From the NCBI GenBank assembly GCA_938024995.1, contig CALJDU010000012.1:1-64000 (forward strand): a stretch of 64,000 nt of DNA. Reading direction: 5' to 3'. The DNA comes from an uncultured bacterium (GTDB lineage: Bacteria; Myxococcota_A; Polyangia; Polyangiales; Houyiibacteriaceae). Made by a program: the position numbers and the translations under genes. This document shows positions 9,455 through 17,347 of the stretch, piece after piece. Every line of letters starts with the position of its first letter. The first letter of the stretch is position 1. The notes under the pieces are model-generated. The model saw only the letters and a list, made by a program, of their open reading frames with translations. It was not told the origin of the DNA and searched no databases.

Positions 9455-10387
9455 ATGCGATCCGTCGTTGCTCTGCTCTTCGTTTTCGGTATCGCCTTCG
9501 TCGGCTTCTTCTTCGCGACCTACTTCGGCATGGACGCGCTGATGGGGGAACCGTGGGAGCTGCCGACCGCGTGCGCCGTTGGGCTGCTCGGGATCGCGTT
9601 CATCGTCGGCGCGGAGGCGCGCGCGATCACGGTTCCATCCTTCGCGGCGTTCGTCTTCGCGCTCGCGCCCTTTTGCGTGACGGTCATGCGAGCGCGACAT
9701 CTGCTCGCAAAGATCTTGCGCCTGTCCGTGGACGGCACTCCACACGCGAACCAGTCGCTGACGACTCATGCGATCGGCGACGTGTTCCGCGCACACGCGA
9801 TCGGGCTCGGGTGCAGCGCGACGCTCTTGCTCGCATTCACTTCAGGGCTGGTCCTCGCGGCCGCGAGTGACAAAAAACGCTCCGGACTTGAGCGTTTCTT
9901 CACGGCCGTGATCTTCCTGCTCACCGCGGTGGCCGTGGCGATATCGGCGTATGCGTCTTACCACCTCGGCCACACCCTTGAGACCGCTTCCAGCGCGGTA
10001 CAGGCGCTCGACCTGCAGTCACGCTGGGCTTGGTACCTCTCGAGACTCGCGGAGCACAAGTCTGCGGTCTCGGGTGAGTACATGGTCCTCGGCCTCGTGC
10101 TCTTCCTCGTCGTGATCGCGACGGTGATGACGTGGCGGAAGCGAGAGGGGAGAGCCTCTTCGCTGGTTCTGGGCGGGATCTGCGTGGCGCTCGGGATCGG
10201 ATGTCTCGCGGCAGATATCGATACCCGACGCGGCATGTTCGACGCGCTCGCCCGTCACGACCGCGAGCCTGACTGGGCCCCCGCGGACTTCGTGGTCGCC
10301 GCTTCGACGATGGTGATGCGTCGATCGGCCGGATTGAGGACGGCGAGACCTTGCCCACTGGGTACCTGGCGCCGTCTCGCCTCCTGA
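9455..10387 (+). CDS. membrane protein, probable 5' part of a frameshifted AgmX-type gene
   Basis: 310 residues as translated. About six hydrophobic helices (near residues 3-22, 38-55, 60-75, 115-135, 148-165 and 205-222, with another near 233-250) mark it as an inner-membrane protein. The last 30 or so residues (after about 10302) become Arg/Pro-rich and unlike the rest. In the next frame, codons from 10303 give a sensible continuation (FDDGDASIGRIEDGE...), which in turn runs toward the frame of the gene at 10461. I therefore suspect one original gene over 9455-11222 with two single-base losses. I do not recognise a family for the TM part. Confidence 0.6.
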   Translation: MRSVVALLFVFGIAFVGFFFATYFGMDALMGEPWELPTACAVGLLGIAFIVGAEARAITVPSFAAFVFALAPFCVTVMRARHLLAKILRLSVDGTPHANQSLTTHAIGDVFRAHAIGLGCSATLLLAFTSGLVLAAASDKKRSGLERFFTAVIFLLTAVAVAISAYASYHLGHTLETASSAVQALDLQSRWAWYLSRLAEHKSAVSGEYMVLGLVLFLVVIATVMTWRKREGRASSLVLGGICVALGIGCLAADIDTRRGMFDALARHDREPDWAPADFVVAASTMVMRRSAGLRTARPCPLGTWRRLAS

Positions 10388-10460
10388 CAGAGCGAGTAAA
10401 TGATTTGGAGCCTCCCACCCATGTTCGCTCCGCTCAGCGCTCCTTCGTCGCTTTCCAATA

Positions 10461-11222
10461 TTGGTCTCCGACCTCGAGCCGCTGCGCGAGGCCCTGCTCG
10501 CGGGCGATCGCGCGATCATGATCGGGCGCGACGTGCGCGGTTCCGACCTTCGCGAAGCGCTACGCGTGATCCCGCTGCCTCCCCCCGGCGAGCTTGGGGT
10601 CATCCTCGCGCTGGGCGGAGCCAACGCGCCGCGAGGGTTCACCCCGTCGTGGGCGACCGGGGCAGTGGTCCAAAACTCGTGGATCAAAGTCTTCGTGGGT
10701 TGGTGCGACAGGGAGCCGGGCGCGACGCTTCGTATATCGCGCGAAGGAGAGATCTCGGTCCCTGTCGCCCCCGGTCAATCGATCGCGATCATCTTCGACG
10801 ACGACATCTCCGCCGAGCGACTCTTCGAAGCGCTCGCACTGGTCCATTCACGACGATGCCTGCTTGTCGGTGACCGGCTCGAGACGTGGTCGGCCCGGCC
10901 CAGAGCTCCCGAGGTCGTTACCTTCGAGCCGCCCACGATCGAAGGCGGCCTCGCCCCAGAGGTCGTTCGCTGGGTCACGAGGCGTCGCGGACGGGAGCTC
11001 GAACGCTGCGGCGGTAACGGATCCGCGGAAGGCCGGGGAGTGATCCGCATCAACATCGGCGTCGATGGCGCGGTCACGCGCGGAGAGGTCATCGAGAGCA
11101 CTCTCGCGCTGGGAATCAACGAGTGCATTGCCGCGAATGTGCGGAGCTGGACCTTCCCGCGCCCAGACGGCAGGCGCGCCACCGAGGTCGTTCTTCCATT
11201 CGAGTTCGCTCAGAAAAACTGA
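10461..11222 (+). CDS. AgmX/PglI-type C-terminal domain protein, probable 3' part of a frameshifted gene
   Basis: 253 codons from a TTG at 10461; the only nearby start is weak and has no clear ribosome-binding site. Residues 1-150 contain two ExbD-like alpha/beta segments (DRAIMIGRDVRGSDLREALRVI and SIAIIFDDDISAERLFEALALV). Residues 170-253 match the C-terminal domain of AgmX/PglI proteins: a repeated basic start, then GVIRINIGVDGAVTRGEVIES, C-I-A-A-NVRSWTFPRPDG and a final VVLPFEF. This TonB-like domain is known from gliding and periplasmic proteins of myxobacteria. It lacks its own TM segment, which the upstream gene would supply if the frames were joined. Confidence 0.6.
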   Translation: MVSDLEPLREALLAGDRAIMIGRDVRGSDLREALRVIPLPPPGELGVILALGGANAPRGFTPSWATGAVVQNSWIKVFVGWCDREPGATLRISREGEISVPVAPGQSIAIIFDDDISAERLFEALALVHSRRCLLVGDRLETWSARPRAPEVVTFEPPTIEGGLAPEVVRWVTRRRGRELERCGGNGSAEGRGVIRINIGVDGAVTRGEVIESTLALGINECIAANVRSWTFPRPDGRRATEVVLPFEFAQKN

Positions 11223-11365
11223 CCCTCCAGCTTCGAGATGATCACACGCTTCTCCTTCCTTGCGGTCAGCGATGAATGTCATAAATTCATTTCAGTACGG
11301 TGCCGAGCACATAGGGGCGCTGGGTCGCGAACTGAAGCGCAAACGGCGACCCGCGCGACTGAGAT

Positions 11366-11896
11366 TTGAGTGAGACTTTGACGGAGATCGTGACGGGCAT
11401 CTCGCGATCGGAGCACATCGCGGATGGCTATCGTTCACGCGCCCTACGCGTGATCGCGTTCACCGCCAAGCAAAGCGAAAACCCGTGGCCGACCGTAGCC
11501 ATCATGGCGGCGTTCTTTGAGTCGGGCTCCGTTCTCTTCGGCGTGATCGCGTCGGCCGTCGGCGACCTCCTCGCCGTTGCGTTCTGGTGCTTCGCGGCCC
11601 TCTTCGGGCTCATCGCGCTCTTCTTCGGTTACGTCCTGCTGCAACCACTTGAGCTTGAGCATGTGCTCACGTTCGGTGCCGACGGCGTCACCTTGCAGAC
11701 GAGGCGATCCACCTTCTGGTCGAACCGCGAGGTGAGCTGTCGACACGACGAGTTCGCGGTTCAACCGCTCCCCGACGACCCGCGGCGCCTTGACCTCCTG
11801 CTCGCCGAGAGCGTCGTCCCGCTCTTTGTTCAAGAGCCAGCTCATGCGCCCATCGTGGAGACCGCGATTCGGGAAGCCGCGACGCGATTCGTTTGA
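11366..11896 (+). CDS. small membrane protein, unknown function
   Basis: 176 residues from a TTG (there is no ATG in a suitable place). Two strongly hydrophobic helices at about residues 45-65 and 68-92 are followed by a soluble C-terminal domain of about 80 residues rich in beta-strand-like patterns (HVLTFGADGVTLQTRRSTFW, then DPRRLDLLLAESVVPLFVQ). This layout resembles small bacterial PH-like membrane proteins, but I cannot name a family. It follows the AgmX-type gene by 143 bases of unremarkable intergenic sequence. Confidence 0.6.
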   Translation: MSETLTEIVTGISRSEHIADGYRSRALRVIAFTAKQSENPWPTVAIMAAFFESGSVLFGVIASAVGDLLAVAFWCFAALFGLIALFFGYVLLQPLELEHVLTFGADGVTLQTRRSTFWSNREVSCRHDEFAVQPLPDDPRRLDLLLAESVVPLFVQEPAHAPIVETAIREAATRFV

Positions 11897-12006
11897 AGTC
11901 TTCGTCGCTCCGGAAGCAAAGCGCTCCGCTTTCGCTTTCAACAACCGTCAGCCAGCGACTCAAGACCCAAGACGACCCGCCAAAGGCGCCCACCCAAAGA
12001 AACCGC

Positions 12007-12663
12007 TCAGCTTGGGCGCACGAACGCTTTGCGCGCCTGCTCGACGTTCTTGCGCGACGAACACCCCGCCAAGTGATCGTTCACCATCCCCATCGCTTGC
12101 ATGAAGGCGTAGGCGGTGGTCGGACCGACGAACGACCAGCCGCGCTTCTTGAGCTCTTTGGAGAGCGCGATCGACTCGTCGGTTTTGGAGAGCGCGTAGA
12201 GCGTCGCCTTGTCGAGCTTCTTGGGTCGGTTCTTCTTCGCTGGCTCGTAACGCCAGAAGAACGCCGCGAGTGAGCCTTCGTCCCTGACCATCTCCTTGGC
12301 GCGCTTGGCGTTGTTGATGGTCGACTCGATCTTGCCGCGGTGCCGCACGATGCCCGCGTCCTTGAGCAGTCGTTCGACCGAGCGTTTGTTGAAGCGCGCG
12401 ACCTTTTCGAAGTCAAAGTCGGCGAAGGCGTTTCGGAAGTTCTCGCGCTTACGCAAAATCGTGAGCCAGCTGAGCCCCGACTGAAAACCTTCAAGACAGA
12501 GCTTCTCAAAGAGGCGATGGTCGTCGTCCACCGGAACGCCCCACTCGTTGTCATGGTAGTCGGCGTAGTCGGCGTGCGACGCGCCCCACCAGCAGCGCAC
12601 GATGCGCCCGTCCCGAACGAGTCCGTCTGCAAGTTCTGTCTTCGTCACCGTCTTCTTGCTCAT
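12007..12663 (-). CDS. tag: DNA-3-methyladenine glycosylase I
   Basis: 218 residues. Base-excision repair enzyme that removes 3-methyladenine from alkylated DNA in the cytoplasm. The signature follows the Tag family: RCWWGASHADYADYHDNEWGVP (about residues 23-44), then a helix with FEKLCLEGFQSGLSWLTILRKRENFR. It ends with the zinc-binding region FVGPTTAYAFMQAMGMVNDHLAGCS. The two Cys (in RCWWG and AGCS) and His residues match the zinc site described for the family. The C-terminus has a short basic extension. It lies 9 bases downstream of the GST gene, so the two probably share a transcript. Confidence 0.95.
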   Translation of the reverse strand: MSKKTVTKTELADGLVRDGRIVRCWWGASHADYADYHDNEWGVPVDDDHRLFEKLCLEGFQSGLSWLTILRKRENFRNAFADFDFEKVARFNKRSVERLLKDAGIVRHRGKIESTINNAKRAKEMVRDEGSLAAFFWRYEPAKKNRPKKLDKATLYALSKTDESIALSKELKKRGWSFVGPTTAYAFMQAMGMVNDHLAGCSSRKNVEQARKAFVRPS

Positions 12664-12672
12664 GCGCCGAGT

Positions 12673-13407
12673 CTACGCGGCGGCCGCGTGAGCTTGCCCG
12701 AAGAAGTGCGTGTTCATCCGCGCGGTGTAGTCGCAGAGGTTCGCGTGCTTCTGCGCCTCTTCTTTGAGCGGGCTCTCCAACGTGCAGTCGAGGACGCTCG
12801 AGAGCGAGGTAAAGACCGTCGCGTCTGCGCTGCTCACGGTGTCCCCGAGGAAGAACGGCTTGTCTCCGAGGAAGCTCGCGAGCGACGCGAGGTCCTCCGC
12901 GCCCAAGGCGTAGAGCTCCTCGCGACTGTGACGACCGAGCCCCTGCATCCAGAGGCTCTTCATGAAGTCCTTCTTGATCATCGCCGCGAAGGGACGCCGA
13001 ATCATCGCCGGCATCGTCTTGAAGTACGCTTCGCGAAGGAGCGGCCAGTTGTGAGGCTCGACCCAACGCGAGTACGCGATGATCCAGTACAGATGCTCTT
13101 CGCAGAGCTTCTTGTAGGCGGTCCCGATCGCGCGCTGTTCGGGCGCGACGCCTTCGTCAAAATCGACATTAAACGCCCGCTCGAGGTGCCGCTTGATGAA
13201 CTCCGAATCGGCGATCAGCTGACCGTTGTGACGAAGCGCGGGGAGCTTCTTCTTCGGCATCTTCATTGGGTTGTCGAGCGTCTCCGTCTCGTAGTCATGG
13301 CCCGTCATGACGAGCAGGACCTCGACCTTCGTGCAGAAGGGGCTCGCGCTGCGGAGACCCAACGCCGAGTCGTATTGGAGAAGCGTTGGCGGCGATGTCT
13401 TTGTCAT
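12673..13407 (-). CDS. glutathione S-transferase, metaxin/Fax-like
   Basis: 244 residues. An N-terminal thioredoxin-fold GST domain (LGLRSASPFCTKVEVLLVMTG, with a cis-Pro site at KKKLPALRHNGQLIADSEFI) is followed by an all-helical C-terminal domain. The pattern is closest to the failed-axon-connections/metaxin-like GST group, with Cys in the active-site loop. Expected location is the cytoplasm. Its promoter region holds an inverted repeat (13427-13451) and the divergent neighbour is a YafY/WYL regulator, a common regulator-target arrangement. It is followed by tag 9 bases on, which suggests a small stress-response unit. Confidence 0.88.
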   Translation of the reverse strand: MTKTSPPTLLQYDSALGLRSASPFCTKVEVLLVMTGHDYETETLDNPMKMPKKKLPALRHNGQLIADSEFIKRHLERAFNVDFDEGVAPEQRAIGTAYKKLCEEHLYWIIAYSRWVEPHNWPLLREAYFKTMPAMIRRPFAAMIKKDFMKSLWMQGLGRHSREELYALGAEDLASLASFLGDKPFFLGDTVSSADATVFTSLSSVLDCTLESPLKEEAQKHANLCDYTARMNTHFFGQAHAAAA

Positions 13408-13426
13408 GCCCCGACGCTAGTGACAC

Positions 13427-13451
13427 ACTACTGACATCTTCTGTCAGCAGT
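13427..13451. promoter_or_regulatory. inverted repeat, candidate operator for the YafY-type regulator
   Basis: ACTACTGACA-TCTTC-TGTCAGCAGT: ten-base arms with one mismatch around a five-base spacer. It lies 20-44 bases upstream of the GST start, where it would cover the core promoter. The gene on the other side (13649) encodes a YafY-type HTH/WYL regulator; such regulators often bind CTGACA/TGTCAG dyads in front of an adjacent enzyme gene. The dyad is read directly; the pairing with this regulator is an inference. The rest of the gap (13452-13648) shows no gene. Confidence 0.6.
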
Positions 13452-13648
13452 ATGTCCTTCCACTTTTTGGGGTCTGAGTCTCAAACCCTCGCGCCTGCGG
13501 CGCTTCACCCACCGTTCGCTTCGCTCTGCGGCGTGATCACTTCGCGCCGTCCCTGCGGCCGTTCTTGCTTCATGCTCGCAGGAGGTCCCCAAGTCGCGTT
13601 GCGTCATCTGCGGCGCGTCATGTCGCACGATTTTCAAGGTTCAAATCC

Positions 13649-14356
13649 ATGCGCGCCCAACGTCTCCTCGAAATCGTGACCCTGCTTCGGCGCGCCCGAA
13701 GGCCGGTCACCGCCGCGCAACTGAGCGAGCGCTTCGAGGTGTCGGTTCGAACCGTTTACCGCGACGTGGTCTCGCTCCAGAGCACCGGCATCCCGATTCG
13801 CGGTGAGGCTGGGGTCGGCTACCAGCTCTCGCGGGACTACGATCTCCCTCCGCTCATGTTCACTCCGGCGGAGCTCGAAGCGCTGATGCTGGGCGCGCGT
13901 TTGGTGGCGTCGCGGGCGGATGCTCAAACAACGAAAGACGCGGAAGACGCCATCGCCAAGATCCGTGAGGCGCTCCCCAGAGACAGACGCGAAGAGCTGG
14001 AACACGCGCCGCTCTTCGCCCCTCGATTCAGCCCCCCGGTCGAAGACAGCATCGACCTTACGCCGCTCCGGGAAGCGCTCCGGCGCGAACACAAAGTGTG
14101 GCTCTCGTACCGCGACGCCAAGGGTGACCTGACCTCTCGCTCCGTATGGCCCATCTCCATCGGCTTCTTCGACGGTGGCCGTTCCTTGGTCGCGTGGTGT
14201 GAACTGCGTGAAGGGTTTCGCGCGTTCCGAACGGATCGCATGCTCGCGGTGACGAAGTCGAACGACCGCGTGCCGGAACGTCGACAGGCTCTGCTCGCGC
14301 GCTGGAAGGAGCACGTGAGCGACGAGATCCGGAAGGGTTCGCCGGCCCCGCGTTAG
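13649..14356 (+). CDS. YafY-family HTH/WYL transcriptional regulator
   Basis: 235 residues from the ATG at 13649; the frame is open upstream but without a plausible start region. Residues 1-60 form a DeoR-like helix-turn-helix (RRPVTAAQLSERFEVSVRTVYRDVVSLQ) followed by the wing motif GVGYQLSRDYDLPPLMF. Residues of about 125-215 are a WYL ligand-binding domain, here KVWLSYRDAKGDLTSRSVWPISIGFFDGGRSLVAWCELREGFRAFRTDRM. The order HTH, linker, WYL is the standard YafY layout. It is divergent from the GST-tag pair and probably represses or activates it through the inverted repeat at 13427. The effector is unknown. Confidence 0.92.
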   Translation: MRAQRLLEIVTLLRRARRPVTAAQLSERFEVSVRTVYRDVVSLQSTGIPIRGEAGVGYQLSRDYDLPPLMFTPAELEALMLGARLVASRADAQTTKDAEDAIAKIREALPRDRREELEHAPLFAPRFSPPVEDSIDLTPLREALRREHKVWLSYRDAKGDLTSRSVWPISIGFFDGGRSLVAWCELREGFRAFRTDRMLAVTKSNDRVPERRQALLARWKEHVSDEIRKGSPAPR

Positions 14357-14376
14357 AGCGTGAGCGCGAACGCGGC

Positions 14377-15129
14377 TTAGCGTTTCTTACGCGGCACGAC
14401 CGGGAACACCTTCTTCCCGTCCGCGTGCCGGATCGGCGCGAGCACCTGCATCACGTCGAGCTTGATGCGCCGTCGGCGTCCGCCGCTGGCGGACTTCAAC
14501 CAAGCGTTCCCCTCGTCGTCGAGCTTCTCGACGCGGCACAGTCCAAAGCTCTTGTGATCGATGTAGTCGTGGACCGACGGCCAGTGATCCTCGTCGTCGT
14601 CATCCACCTTCGCGAGGGGCGCCCCTGGCGTCGTTGGACCGATCTTCTCTCTCTTCTTACGGCGCTCAGCCGGCTGGAAGCTGCGCTTCTCCCGCTTCTG
14701 AACCTCCGCCGATGCGCTGATCGCCGCGCCCCACCCGGTCACGGCCTTCGGTTCTTCCGCGGCCTCCGCTTCGCGCGCCGGAGTCTCTGGGCTCGCCGGC
14801 ATCGGCGCGCCTTCGAGCTTCGCCGAAAACGTCAGCGTCGCGCGACCACTGGACATGACCACGCGACGAAGCGTTCCGCCCATGAGCGTGCCCTTCGTCG
14901 CGACCAAGCCGACCCGCTCCTCCGTCCCGCGCAAGAAAACCAGGACCGCGTTTTTGATGTCGCGAGGCTCTCCGCCGTCCTCCAAAATCGCGGACGAGAC
15001 CACGCCCGTGACGTCGACATCGATGAGCATGCCTTCGACTTCTTCGCAGGCCTCCGCGATCACCTCATCCAGCCGGTCTCCCGGATCCAGTTCAACGACC
15101 GCGCGGGCGAGGTGATGATGAAGCTCCAT
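14377..15129 (-). CDS. PPC/DUF296-like domain protein with basic linker
   Basis: 250 residues. Residues of about 5-105 (ARAVVELDPGDRLDEVIAEACEE..., VTGVVSSAILEDG..., RRVVMSSGRATLTF) resemble a PPC/DUF296 domain, which forms trimers and in some proteins supports DNA or nucleoid binding. Residues 110-175 are a charged Ala/Glu then Lys/Arg-rich linker. Residues 180-250 are a compact domain (SVHDYIDHKSFGLCRVEKLDDEGNAWLK) resembling a small beta-barrel. No signal peptide. It faces away from asnS. The PPC call is tentative because conserved histidines of the family are not obvious. Confidence 0.65.
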   Translation of the reverse strand: MELHHHLARAVVELDPGDRLDEVIAEACEEVEGMLIDVDVTGVVSSAILEDGGEPRDIKNAVLVFLRGTEERVGLVATKGTLMGGTLRRVVMSSGRATLTFSAKLEGAPMPASPETPAREAEAAEEPKAVTGWGAAISASAEVQKREKRSFQPAERRKKREKIGPTTPGAPLAKVDDDDEDHWPSVHDYIDHKSFGLCRVEKLDDEGNAWLKSASGGRRRRIKLDVMQVLAPIRHADGKKVFPVVPRKKR

Positions 15130-15209
15130 GGACGCGGCATAGCAGCAAAGCGCCCTTTCTGTTCAACATCCCTTTTGAACAGTTCACGAAGCTGCGGTAG
15201 ACCCCGGTC

Positions 15210-16496
15210 ATGCACGTCTACATCGAAGATCTCGCGAAACACGTTGGGGAGACCGTCACGCTCAAGGGCTGGCTCTACAATTCTCGCGGGAGCAAGAAGA
15301 TGCAGTTCCTCGAGGTCCGCGACGGGACCGGGATCGTTCAGGCCATCGTGAAGAAGGCAGACGACGAGGCGATGTTCGAGACCGCCAAGACGCTCGGGCA
15401 AGAGAGCTCGATGATCGTTGACGGCGAGGTCAAAGCGCACCCCAAGCGCGAGGGCGTGTTCGAAATCGCGGCGACCTCGCTGACCGTTGTCGGGCACGCG
15501 GCGGACTACCCGATCACGCCCAAGGACCACGGCGTCGAGTTCTTGATGGACCACCGGCATCTGTGGCTGCGCAGCAAAAGGCAAAACGCGATTCTGCGCA
15601 TCCGTGCCGAGATCGTCTCCGCGATCCGCGACTACTTCGACGACCGTGGCTTCACCTTGGTGGACGCGCCGATCTTCACGCCGAACGCCTGCGAAGGCAC
15701 CTCGACGCTCTTCGAGACCGAGTACCACGGCGACACCGCGTACCTGACGCAGAGCGGGCAGCTCTACATGGAGGCGGCCGCCGCGGCCTTTGGCAAGGCG
15801 TACTGCTTCGGTCCCACCTTCCGCGCAGAGAAGAGCAAGACGCGACGTCACTTGGCCGAGTTCTGGATGGTCGAACCGGAGGTCGCGTTCATGGATCTCG
15901 CCGGCGACCTCGACCTCGCCGAGGACTTCATCTGTCACATCGTCCAGCGCGTGCTCGCGAACCGACGGCAAGAGCTCGCGACGCTTGAGCGCGACATCAG
16001 CAAGCTGGAGTCCATCCAGAAGCCCTTCCCGCGGATCCGTTACGAAGAAGCGGTTCAGGTCCTGCGCGACTCCGGCAAAGACTTCACGTTTGGTGACGAC
16101 TTCGGCGGCGAAGACGAGACGATTATCGCGAACCACTTCGACAAGCCCGTGATGATCACGCACTACCCGATGTCGCTGAAGGCCTTCTACTTCAAGCGCG
16201 ACCCCGAGGATCCCTCGCGCGCGCTCTGCGTTGACGTGATCGCGCCGGAGGGGTACGGCGAGGTCATCGGCGGCGGCGAGCGTGAGTATGATCTCGACGT
16301 CCTCGAGGCCGCGATCAAGGAGCACGAGCTCCCCATGGACGCCTTCAGCTGGTACCGCGATGTCCGCAAGTACGGCGCCTTCCCGCACGCTGGCTTCGGC
16401 CTCGGGGTCGAGCGAACGGTCGCGTGGATGTGCGGCATCAAGCACGTCCGCGAGACCATCCCCTTCCCGCGGATGCTCAACCGCCTCTCGCCCTAA
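15210..16496 (+). CDS. asnS: asparaginyl-tRNA synthetase
   Basis: 428 residues. Charges tRNA-Asn with asparagine in the cytoplasm. An N-terminal OB-fold anticodon-binding domain ([26 protein letters not shown], about residues 15-100) precedes a class II catalytic core. The core shows motif 2 ([28 protein letters not shown]) and motif 3 ([15 protein letters not shown]). The compact length, the [10 protein letters not shown] segment and the ending [12 protein letters not shown] fit the AsnRS group rather than AspRS. It is followed by pgsA 41 bases later. All catalytic motifs are intact. Confidence 0.96.
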   Translation: MHVYIEDLAKHVGETVTLKGWLYNSRGSKKMQFLEVRDGTGIVQAIVKKADDEAMFETAKTLGQESSMIVDGEVKAHPKREGVFEIAATSLTVVGHAADYPITPKDHGVEFLMDHRHLWLRSKRQNAILRIRAEIVSAIRDYFDDRGFTLVDAPIFTPNACEGTSTLFETEYHGDTAYLTQSGQLYMEAAAAAFGKAYCFGPTFRAEKSKTRRHLAEFWMVEPEVAFMDLAGDLDLAEDFICHIVQRVLANRRQELATLERDISKLESIQKPFPRIRYEEAVQVLRDSGKDFTFGDDFGGEDETIIANHFDKPVMITHYPMSLKAFYFKRDPEDPSRALCVDVIAPEGYGEVIGGGEREYDLDVLEAAIKEHELPMDAFSWYRDVRKYGAFPHAGFGLGVERTVAWMCGIKHVRETIPFPRMLNRLSP

Positions 16497-16537
16497 CTGG
16501 TGCTGTCGTCGCAGCGCACGATCGAGTACAAGCACTC

Positions 16538-17185
16538 GTGACCGAGAAGGCGCCCAAGCAAGCGAAGCGGAAGAGCATTCGTGAAGATGCGCTCAACATT
16601 CCGAACCTGCTGACCTTCGTTCGGATCGGGCTGATCCCAGTGGTGTTGTGGCTGGTGGCGGATGGAACGCCGCGCGCGAACTTCTGGGCCGCGATCGTCT
16701 ACATCGTCAGCGCCGTCACCGACTTTCTCGATGGTTGGCTCGCGCGTCGCTGGGGCCTCGAGAGTATCCTTGGGAAGTTCCTAGACCCGCTCGCGGACAA
16801 GCTCCTCGTCATGGCGACGCTGGTCTTCATTTGCTATCTCGGCCGGCTCCCGCTGCTCGGGGTGGCCGCGGTGATCATCATGATCGGCCGCGAGATCTCG
16901 ATCACTGCGCTCCGAACGATCGCGATGAGCGAAGGCGTCGTGATGGCCGCCGGACGCGGTGGCAAAGACAAGACCGCGCTGCAGATGGTCGCGATTTTGA
17001 TGCTCATCGTGCATCACCGGTACTTGATCGACTTCTACTTTTTTAAGGTCTGGGCGGACCTTGGCCAAGTGGGCTTGGTGTTCCTCTACGTTAGCCTTTT
17101 CTTCGCGCTCACCAGTGCAGGTGAGTACATGAAGTTGTTCGTTGAAGCGGTCGAAGCCAAAGAGCGCCGACTCGAAGAAGCCTGA
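16538..17185 (+). CDS. pgsA: CDP-diacylglycerol-glycerol-3-phosphate 3-phosphatidyltransferase
   Basis: 215 residues from a GTG 41 bases after asnS; the open frame extends back into asnS but without a believable start. Inner-membrane enzyme that makes phosphatidylglycerol phosphate, the committed step to PG and cardiolipin. The CDP-alcohol phosphotransferase signature is complete: D-x2-DG-x2-AR-x8-G-x3-D-x3-D, seen as DFLDGWLARRWG followed by GKFLDPLADK (about residues 65-95). About five to six TM helices. The C-terminal tail (about 20 residues) is acidic and basic mixed. It starts after the typical N-terminal NIPNLLTFVRI helix. Confidence 0.94.
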   Translation: MTEKAPKQAKRKSIREDALNIPNLLTFVRIGLIPVVLWLVADGTPRANFWAAIVYIVSAVTDFLDGWLARRWGLESILGKFLDPLADKLLVMATLVFICYLGRLPLLGVAAVIIMIGREISITALRTIAMSEGVVMAAGRGGKDKTALQMVAILMLIVHHRYLIDFYFFKVWADLGQVGLVFLYVSLFFALTSAGEYMKLFVEAVEAKERRLEEA

Positions 17186-17347
17186 GGATCCGCTCTCGAC
17201 AGAACCTCCTCCCGCGTTTGAGGAAGGTCACAGAAAAAGCGCCATGTCACGGGAACGTGGGACGCGCGCAGACGTAGGTCTCTCTAACGTAGACCCAGCA
17301 CGTTGGGGCTCCGCACATCGCGGTGCGCGTGCTGACTTAGAAGAGAG

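Noticed and set aside
13622..13656. Possible tRNA or attachment site, because GGTTCAAATCC resembles a T-loop.
   Set aside because: No acceptor, D or anticodon stems can be drawn and the T-stem has a mismatch; a chance match next to a start codon.
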